Below are positions 4,910 through 9,670 of a stretch of DNA of 9,670 nucleotides, piece by piece (position 1 is the first letter of the stretch; each line of letters opens with the position of its first letter). This DNA comes from CAMBDR01 sp046597185 (GTDB lineage: Bacteria > Pseudomonadota > Gammaproteobacteria > Burkholderiales > Burkholderiaceae_D), in assembly GCA_046597185.1 (NCBI GenBank), contig JBKJLF010000367.1, positions 1-9,670 on the forward strand. The letters run 5' to 3'. Both the position numbers and the translations under genes were made by a program. The notes beneath the pieces were generated by a model that worked only from the letters and a program-made list of their open reading frames with translations, did not search any database and was not told the DNA's origin.

Positions 4910-6568
4910 GTGAAAAATAGACTGATACAAGGATTGGCTTGCACCTGGCTGGTGCTGTCAAGTTTGACATTGTCTGGCATGGCCTGCGCCGAAGAGGCCA
5001 AGCCATCGGCTTCGGCCAGTGCGATGGCGGCTTCGGCAAGTGCGCCTGCGGCACCGGCCAGCGCTCCGGCAGCATCGGCTAGCGCTTCGGAAAGTGCGTC
5101 GGCGGCATCGGAAAGTGCGTCGGCAGCATCAGCGAGCGTACCGTCTGCTTCGGCCAGTGCACCGGCAGCATCGGCCAGTGCAGCTTCCGCTGCGGCCAGT
5201 GCACCAGCAGCACCCGCTGCGGCAGCCGCCCCGGCCCCTGTGCCCAACAAAGGTGATACCGCCTGGATGATGGTGGCCACCATGTTGGTGATTTTGATGA
5301 CGATTCCCGGCCTTGCCCTGTTTTACGGTGGTTTGGTGCGTACCAAAAACATGTTGTCGGTGCTACTCCAGGTCTTTGTCATTTTCGCGCTAATCATTGT
5401 ATTGTGGTGTATTTATGGCTATTCGCTGGCATTTACCGAAGGCACGCCGTTTATTGGCAAGTTTGACAGGTTATTTTTGCAAGGTATTTTTGACCCGTTG
5501 AAAGGCACTTTTGCCGCCGCCGCGACCTTTAGCAAAGGGGTGGTGATCCCTGAATTTATCTATGTTGCCTTCCAGGGCACGTTTGCTGCCATTACCTGCG
5601 GTTTGATCGTCGGTGCTTTTGCCGAACGCGCCAAGTTTGCAGCGGTGTTGTGCTTTATCGTCTTGTGGTTCACTTTCAGCTATTTGCCAATTGCCCATAT
5701 GGTTTGGTTCTGGCCTGGCCCGGATGGCTTTAAAGATGCAGCGACCGCAGCGTCAGAAACGCTGAGAGGCGGTTGGTTGTGGCAAAAAGGTGCGCTCGAC
5801 TTCGCAGGCGGTACGGTGGTGCATATCAACGCGGCGGTGGCCGGTTTGATTGGTGCGATTGTGATTGGTAAGCGTGTCGGTTATGGCCGTGAATCAATGG
5901 CACCGCATTCCTTGACCATGACAATGATCGGCTCTTCCCTGTTGTGGGTGGGCTGGTTTGGTTTCAATGCCGGTTCGGCGCTGGAAGCAGGCGATACCGC
6001 AACCCTGGCCTTTGTGAATACCTTGTTGGCAACGGCTGCAGCAACTTTATCCTGGCTGTTGGGGGAATGGTTGCATAAAGGTAAGCCATCGATGTTGGGT
6101 GCGGCTTCCGGTGCGGTGGCAGGTTTGGTGGCCATTACGCCAGCTTGCGGTTATGTTGGGCCGATGGGTGCTTTGGTGATTGGTTTGCTGGTGGGCTTGG
6201 TTTGCCTGTGGGGCGTGAATGGTTTGAAACGTATGATTGGTGCCGACGATTCGCTTGACGTGTTTGGTGTGCATGGCGTGGGCGGTATCTTTGGTGCCTT
6301 GATGACGGCGGTATTTGCTTCGCCAAGCCTGGGCGGTGTCGGGATTTTTGATAACGTGACGGCCAAGATGTCCACCGATGCCTATTCCATCGGCGGCCAA
6401 CTGTGGATTCAAATTCAGGCCGTTGGCACCACTGTTCTGTGGTCGGCCGTGGTGTCATTCGCAGCCTATAAACTGGTGGATCTGGTGATTGGCTTGCGGG
6501 TTCCTGAAGATGAAGAACGTGAAGGTTTGGATGTTACCAGCCATGGCGAATCGGCTTACCATTCCTGA
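4910..6568 (+). CDS. amtB: ammonium transporter AmtB with long Ala/Ser/Pro-rich leader
   Basis: A 552-residue inner-membrane ammonium channel of the Amt/Rh family, which works as a trimer. It has a signal peptide (about 1-27, ending MACA-EE), a low-complexity periplasmic segment (about 31-112) made largely of heptads like SASAPAA, and then the usual eleven-helix core beginning at NKGDTAWMM. The twin pore histidines are H305 (GGTVVHINAA) and H455 (DVFGVHGVGG), 150 residues apart as in E. coli (168 and 318). The stretch AFQGTFAAITCGLIVGAFAER matches the Phe-gate region, and FGFNAGSAL is also typical. The core is complete. Burkholderiales AmtB proteins commonly carry an Ala/Pro leader, here long and repetitive. 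Translation begins at GTG, 10 bases after glnK, under the same sigma-54 promoter; GlnK is the expected partner. A strong terminator follows the stop. Confidence 0.96.
   Translation: MKNRLIQGLACTWLVLSSLTLSGMACAEEAKPSASASAMAASASAPAAPASAPAASASASESASAASESASAASASVPSASASAPAASASAASAAASAPAAPAAAAAPAPVPNKGDTAWMMVATMLVILMTIPGLALFYGGLVRTKNMLSVLLQVFVIFALIIVLWCIYGYSLAFTEGTPFIGKFDRLFLQGIFDPLKGTFAAAATFSKGVVIPEFIYVAFQGTFAAITCGLIVGAFAERAKFAAVLCFIVLWFTFSYLPIAHMVWFWPGPDGFKDAATAASETLRGGWLWQKGALDFAGGTVVHINAAVAGLIGAIVIGKRVGYGRESMAPHSLTMTMIGSSLLWVGWFGFNAGSALEAGDTATLAFVNTLLATAAATLSWLLGEWLHKGKPSMLGAASGAVAGLVAITPACGYVGPMGALVIGLLVGLVCLWGVNGLKRMIGADDSLDVFGVHGVGGIFGALMTAVFASPSLGGVGIFDNVTAKMSTDAYSIGGQLWIQIQAVGTTVLWSAVVSFAAYKLVDLVIGLRVPEDEEREGLDVTSHGESAYHS
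5012..5212 (+). repeat. degenerate 21-bp minisatellite inside amtB
   Basis: Nine 21-base units and one shortened 12-base unit lie head to tail, starting at 5012, 5033, 5054, 5075 (12 bases), 5087, 5108, 5129, 5150, 5171 and 5192. Each full unit encodes a heptad close to S-A-S-A-P-A-A, covering residues 35-101. The unit core resembles tcGGCCAGTGC. Two neighbouring units share 17 identical bases (5087-5103 and 5108-5124), a sign of recent duplication. All unit lengths are multiples of three, so gain or loss would keep the frame. Confidence 0.85.
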
Positions 6569-6598
6569 TCTGATGTGATTTGAAGTGTTCTTGTAATA

Positions 6599-6619
6599 CG
6601 TGCCAGTCTGATCGGCACG
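6599..6619. other. small hairpin ahead of the amtB terminator
   Basis: CGTGCC (6599-6604) pairs with GGCACG (6614-6619) around a nine-base loop. No U-run follows, so it is not a terminator by itself; it may protect the 3' end of the mRNA or be incidental. Confidence 0.4.
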
Positions 6620-6632
6620 GTAGTGTGAAAAT

Positions 6633-6669
6633 AGCACCTGGGACCTCTCCCCCCAGGTGCTGTTTTTTT
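6633..6669 (+). terminator. intrinsic terminator of the amtB operon
   Basis: A perfect 10-bp GC-rich stem, AGCACCTGGG (6633-6642) with CCCAGGTGCT (6652-6661), encloses a nine-base loop and is followed by seven T residues (6663-6669). It lies 64 bases past the amtB stop. On the opposite strand the stem is followed only by a short ATTTTC run, so it could weakly end the thioesterase transcript too. Confidence 0.93.
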
Positions 6670-6682
6670 ATAAGGAGGGCTT

Positions 6683-7162
6683 TTAATGCCCGAGCAAGTT
6701 TTGCTGTTTTTGCAGTTCAATGGCGGATTGGCGACGATTTTTGGCCGCTTGGTAGCGCCGTTTGGCATCATCGGTTTGTGGATCGAGTGGGTCTATTGTC
6801 ATCGGTTTTAATTCTTTATCGACCGCGACCATGGTGAAGTAACAGCTATTGGTATGCCGCACAATGCCGTCGCGCACATTTTCAGCCACCACTTTGACGC
6901 CGATTTCCATCGAGGTTTTGCCCACGAAATTGACGCTGGCCAAAAAAGTGACTAGTTCCCCAACATGGATCGGTTGTTTGAATTTGACTTGATCCACCGA
7001 GAGCGTGACCACATACTGCCCGGCGTAACGGCTGGCGCAGGCATAGGCTACCTGATCCAGCAGCTTGAGAATATTGCCACCATGGACATTACCGGAAAAA
7101 TTGGCCATGTCCGGTGTCATCAGTACCGTCATGGAAAGTTCGGTTGCGCGATAGGTGCCCAT
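6683..7162 (-). CDS. hotdog-fold acyl-CoA thioesterase (YciA/BACH type)
   Basis: A 159-residue single-hotdog thioesterase, which hydrolyses acyl-CoA to free acid and CoA in the cytoplasm. The active-site helix is well kept: NVHGGNILKLLDQVAYACA (about 25-43), with H27-G-G and the likely catalytic D36. The strands after it (VVTLSVDQVKFKQPIHVGELVTF and GKTSMEIGVKV) follow the family. The C-terminal part (RRYQAAKNRRQSAIELQKQQ) is a charged helix. Chain-length preference cannot be read off. AGGAG stands about seven bases before the ATG. The gene follows hslU on the same strand after 81 bases with no clear terminator between, so some co-transcription from hslVU is possible. It converges with amtB across the terminator. 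Confidence 0.92.
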   Translation of the reverse strand: MGTYRATELSMTVLMTPDMANFSGNVHGGNILKLLDQVAYACASRYAGQYVVTLSVDQVKFKQPIHVGELVTFLASVNFVGKTSMEIGVKVVAENVRDGIVRHTNSCYFTMVAVDKELKPMTIDPLDPQTDDAKRRYQAAKNRRQSAIELQKQQNLLGH

Positions 7163-7243
7163 TTTATTCTCCTTAATATGCGCCTGAAAACAGCTTGGCC
7201 GGGGTGGTCAAAGCGTGGGCACCCAAGCACAATTTACCACAAT

Positions 7244-8566
7244 TTACAATACGAAGCGCGATAAATCGTCGTTGACCGATAGCTCATCCAGACGCTCATT
7301 CACATGCGAGGCATCAATCGTCAAGACTTTGCCTTGCATTTCGTTGGCGGCAAATGACACTTCCTCCAACAGTTTTTCCATCACCGTGTAAAGCCGCCGC
7401 GCACCAATGTTTTCAGTGCGCTCGTTGACCGAATAAGCGATTTCGGCCAAACGTAAAATGCCCTCGGGCGTGAAGTTAATTTCCACTCCCTCGGTGGCCA
7501 GCAAAGCCTGGTATTGCTTGGTCAGGCAGGCGTCGGTGCTGGTTAAGATGCAATTGAAATCGGCAATCGACAGCGATTCGAGTTCGACCCGAATCGGAAA
7601 GCGCCCTTGTAATTCGGGAATTAAATCCGATGGCTTGGCCAAATGAAACGCGCCCGAGGCGATGAATAAAATATGATCCGTTTTAATCATCCCGTATTTG
7701 GTGTTGACGGTGGTGCCTTCCACCAGGGGCAGCAAGTCGCGTTGCACCCCCGCGCGCGAGACATCGGCCCCGCCGTATTCCGAGCGCGAGGCGATTTTAT
7801 CGATTTCATCCAAAAACACGATGCCGTTTTGTTCGACATTGGTAATCGCCATTTGTTTTAAATCGTCTTCGTTGAGCAACTTTTCCGACTCTTCTTCCAT
7901 CAACATCTTGAGCGCTTCTTTCACCTTCAGCTTGCGTGACTTTTTGCGCCCACTGCCGATGCCGGAAAACATCGCTTTGATTTGCTCGGTCATTTCTTCC
8001 ATGCCGGGCGGGGCCATGATTTCCATGTGCGGCCCACCTTCAGCCACATCGATTTCGATTTCTTTATCGTCGAGCAAGCCTTCGCGCAAGCGTTTGCGCA
8101 AGGTTTGACGGGTGGTGGGTTCGGTTTCGCTGCTGGCAAAGCCAAAATCACGGGCGGGCGGCAAGAGCACATCGAGAATTCGGTCTTCGGCCGCATCTTC
8201 GGCATGGGCGCGCACTTTTTTGATTTCCGCCGAACGGGTTTGTTTGATGCTGATATCGATCAAATCCCGAATAATGGTATCCACATCGCGCCCGACATAA
8301 CCCACTTCGGTAAATTTGGTGGCTTCGACTTTGATGAAGGGGGCGTTGGCCAATTTGGCCAAGCGGCGTGCGATTTCGGTTTTGCCAACCCCGGTGGGGC
8401 CGATCATGAGAATATTTTTGGGCGTGATTTCATGCCGCAACGGTTCCGCGACCTGTTGCCGCCGCCAGCGATTGCGTAAGGCAATGGCGACTGCGCGCTT
8501 GGCGCGACCTTGGCCGACAACGTGTTTGTCGAGTTCGGAAACGATTTCTTGGGGAGACATGTCCAT
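7244..8566 (-). CDS. hslU: HslU, ATPase subunit of the HslVU protease
   Basis: A 440-residue AAA+ unfoldase (E. coli HslU is 443) that unfolds substrates and feeds them to HslV. In this numbering it shows Walker A GPTGVGKT at 56-63, the pore motif GYVGRD at 89-94, the helical I-domain (about 105-240), Walker B IVFLDE at 249-254, a sensor-2 region NIGARRL near 390, and the C-terminal tail DLSRFVL that docks into HslV pockets. The start is uncertain: ATG at 8566 (MDMSPQEIVSEL) is chosen by comparison with the family; ATG at 8560 and an in-frame TTG at 8581 are alternatives, and none has a good Shine-Dalgarno sequence. It follows hslV by 80 bases and should share the sigma-32 promoter upstream of it. 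Confidence 0.96.
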   Translation of the reverse strand: MDMSPQEIVSELDKHVVGQGRAKRAVAIALRNRWRRQQVAEPLRHEITPKNILMIGPTGVGKTEIARRLAKLANAPFIKVEATKFTEVGYVGRDVDTIIRDLIDISIKQTRSAEIKKVRAHAEDAAEDRILDVLLPPARDFGFASSETEPTTRQTLRKRLREGLLDDKEIEIDVAEGGPHMEIMAPPGMEEMTEQIKAMFSGIGSGRKKSRKLKVKEALKMLMEEESEKLLNEDDLKQMAITNVEQNGIVFLDEIDKIASRSEYGGADVSRAGVQRDLLPLVEGTTVNTKYGMIKTDHILFIASGAFHLAKPSDLIPELQGRFPIRVELESLSIADFNCILTSTDACLTKQYQALLATEGVEINFTPEGILRLAEIAYSVNERTENIGARRLYTVMEKLLEEVSFAANEMQGKVLTIDASHVNERLDELSVNDDLSRFVL

Positions 8567-8646
8567 GGGTGTGTTCGTCAAGTAAGGAGTTCAATAAGTG
8601 AATTGAATGGTGCATTCAATGGTGAGAATACGGGCATCCGACCATT

Positions 8647-9183
8647 TTATTCCAATGTTTCGATGATATGCGTTAAATTTGTATAGATGCACAATTGACC
8701 CGCTATGATGAGAGATTTTTTCACAATGTCTGCGGGGGCCAGTTCGGTATTTTGTTGTAAGGCAAGCGCAGCCGATTGCGCGTAAGTGCCGCCCGAGCCG
8801 ATGGCGGCAATGCCATCTTCCGGTTCCAGCACATCGCCATTGCCGGTAATGACCAGGGTGGCTTCGCGGTCGGCCACCAATAACATGGCTTCCAGGCGGC
8901 GCAACATGCGGTCGGTACGCCAGTCTTTGGCCAATTCTACCGAGGCGCGCATTAAATGGCCTTGATGTTTTTCCAGTTTGGCTTCAAAACGGTCGAGCAG
9001 GGTGAAAGCGTCGGCGGTGCCGCCAGCAAAACCGACCAAGACCTTGCCGTGAAACAGCTTGCGTACCTTGCGGGCGCTGCCTTTCATGACGATATTGCCC
9101 AAAGTGACCTGGCCATCGCCACCGATGGCAACCTGGTTGCCGCGTCGCACCGATAAAATAGTGGTGCCGTGAAATTGTTCCAT
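8647..9183 (-). CDS. hslV: HslV, proteolytic subunit of the HslVU protease
   Basis: A 178-residue proteasome-like threonine peptidase that assembles as a double hexameric ring. Translation starts MEQFHGTTILSVRRG: the six-residue propeptide should be removed to expose the catalytic Thr7 (mature Thr1). Active-site partners D23 (mature 17) and K39 (mature 33) are present, as are GFAGGTADAF and the family stretch ELAKDWRTDRMLRRLEA. The short propeptide is typical of Burkholderiales, while E. coli HslV has only Met before Thr. GAGG lies six bases before this ATG; a longer frame reaching 9276 would start inside the promoter and is not used. It is the first gene of hslVU and is led by a sigma-32 promoter. 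Confidence 0.96.
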   Translation of the reverse strand: MEQFHGTTILSVRRGNQVAIGGDGQVTLGNIVMKGSARKVRKLFHGKVLVGFAGGTADAFTLLDRFEAKLEKHQGHLMRASVELAKDWRTDRMLRRLEAMLLVADREATLVITGNGDVLEPEDGIAAIGSGGTYAQSAALALQQNTELAPADIVKKSLIIAGQLCIYTNLTHIIETLE

Positions 9184-9241
9184 GCTTGCCTCAAAAAAAG
9201 TACGCAAAAAAAGTGGGTGAAGATAATGGTAAAACGGACGG

Positions 9242-9264
9242 TCAGGCCTTGAGATGATGCCTGA
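9242..9264 (-). other. hairpin at the 5' end of the hslVU mRNA
   Basis: TCAGGC and GCCTGA (9242-9247 and 9259-9264) form a six-base-pair stem with an 11-base loop. The stem would begin a few bases after the predicted transcription start. E. coli hslVU mRNA is reported, as I recall, to have a stabilising 5' stem-loop; a similar role here is inference. Confidence 0.5.
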
Positions 9265-9274
9265 TCTTTTTTGC

Positions 9275-9302
9275 AAATGGGGATAGCTTACACAATTTCA
9301 AG
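9275..9302 (-). promoter_or_regulatory. sigma-32 (RpoH) heat-shock promoter of hslVU
   Basis: On the minus strand CTTGAAA (9296-9302) and CCCCATTT (9275-9282) are separated by exactly 13 bases. This is essentially the full consensus for the heat-shock sigma factor. Transcription would start near 9268 and produce a leader of about 85 bases before hslV. The element lies wholly in the gap after the STAS gene, so hslVU has its own heat-shock control. Confidence 0.88.
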
Positions 9303-9333
9303 CGATTCGGGTTGAACCTTGGACAAGCTGGAA

Positions 9334-9670
9334 TTAATATTTGTGAGGAAAGATTTTGGCGATCTGATTTAAACCCATGACGTGCAATAACGCGGCCACT
9401 AAATGATTGACATCTTGAAATTCAATTAAGCGTCCAGAGCCAGTTAGAGGTAATAATGAATTCATTAATTGCCCGGCTGCGGTAAAGTCAATCCGGGTCA
9501 GGCGCGAACAATCGATCACCACGGGCTGGTATTGGGCCGCATATTCTTTGATTGCTTGCATCAGTTGATCGGTGGAACCGGTGATCACAACCGGCATCAG
9601 GAAGCGGTCAGGTGACACATTGGGGTGGATTTTTTCTTCGCGCGCGGTAGTCACTTTGACGTTTTTGGGG
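9334..9670 (-). CDS. STAS-domain protein, 5' end cut off by window
   Basis: The last 111 codons of a protein whose frame remains open to the window edge (an in-frame GTG at 9654 is possible as a start, but the upstream residues PKNVKV continue without a stop). It ends in a STAS-type fold, seen in anti-sigma-factor antagonists and sulfate transporter tails: MPVVITGSTDQLMQAI, then VVIDCSRLTRIDFTAAGQL, where the stretch from D to the G resembles the D-S-x(n)-D-G pattern of the domain. The usual phosphorylatable Ser/Thr after the Asp is replaced by TAAG, so a phospho-switch is not evident. The function cannot be given. It stands upstream of hslVU on the same strand with no clear terminator between, so readthrough is possible. 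Confidence 0.75.
   Translation of the reverse strand, partial: PKNVKVTTAREEKIHPNVSPDRFLMPVVITGSTDQLMQAIKEYAAQYQPVVIDCSRLTRIDFTAAGQLMNSLLPLTGSGRLIEFQDVNHLVAALLHVMGLNQIAKIFPHKY

Noticed and set aside
4894..5283. A 129-codon minus-strand frame rich in Ala/Leu/Glu heptads opposite the start of amtB
   Set aside because: It is the mirror of the amtB minisatellite; periodic GC-rich DNA opens this frame automatically, and it has no ribosome binding site or family match.
7982..8479. A 165-codon plus-strand frame opposite hslU
   Set aside because: It is antisense to the strongly conserved hslU and has a composition typical of a shadow frame.
9184..9276. A 31-residue N-terminal extension of HslV
   Set aside because: It would start at a TTG inside the sigma-32 -10 element and spoil the propeptide that exposes Thr7.
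1..9670. Search for CRISPR arrays, tRNA or rRNA genes, insertion sequences and phage genes
   Set aside because: No spaced direct repeats of CRISPR type, no cloverleaf-like sequence, no transposase motif and no terminal inverted repeats were seen by eye.

Overview
The window looks like chromosomal DNA of a betaproteobacterium of the order Burkholderiales. Supporting signs are an HslV with the short propeptide beginning MEQFHG, a UbiK - TorF porin - PII protein - AmtB gene order, an AmtB with an Ala/Ser/Pro-rich leader, and generally close resemblance to Burkholderiales proteins. The moderate base composition, neither very GC-rich nor AT-rich, makes an Oxalobacteraceae member such as Undibacterium a reasonable guess, but this is inference only. 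There is no sign of phage, insertion sequence, CRISPR, tRNA or rRNA.

Layout, left to right. (1) Positions 1-1194 hold the first 398 codons of comM, a AAA+ helicase-type ATPase of natural transformation, on the minus strand; its 3' end lies outside. (2) Positions 1195-1634 contain no convincing gene, but carry a sharp palindrome and other inverted repeats in the comM leader. (3) Positions 1635-3183 hold a divergent pair: an exported metallo-beta-lactamase-fold hydrolase (minus) and a MerR-family regulator (plus). Between them is a MerR-type promoter with a 20-bp spacer and a central dyad. (4) ubiK (minus) encodes a ubiquinone-biosynthesis accessory factor. (5) Positions 3597-6568 are a nitrogen-control operon on the plus strand: a TorF-family porin, a PII protein (glnK) and amtB. 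It is preceded by a GG-N10-GC sigma-54 promoter and one good plus two weaker NtrC-like sites, and ends at a strong intrinsic terminator. (6) On the minus strand lie a hotdog acyl-CoA thioesterase, then hslU and hslV. hslVU has a near-perfect sigma-32 promoter and a hairpin in its leader. (7) The right edge holds the C-terminal part of a STAS-domain protein.

How the parts work together. When nitrogen is short, phosphorylated NtrC with sigma-54 would switch on the porin, GlnK and AmtB together. The porin may help solutes cross the outer membrane, AmtB carries ammonium across the inner membrane, and GlnK gates AmtB according to its uridylylation state at Tyr51. HslV and HslU form the ATP-dependent two-component protease induced by heat shock. 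The MerR/hydrolase pair looks like a small inducible unit whose signal and substrate are unknown.

Most of the window is ordinary core genome. The items most worth a second look are the MerR/hydrolase switch, whose regulator lacks the usual metal-binding cysteines, and a 21-bp in-frame minisatellite in the AmtB leader. The nitrogen promoter architecture and the hslVU leader also deserve attention.
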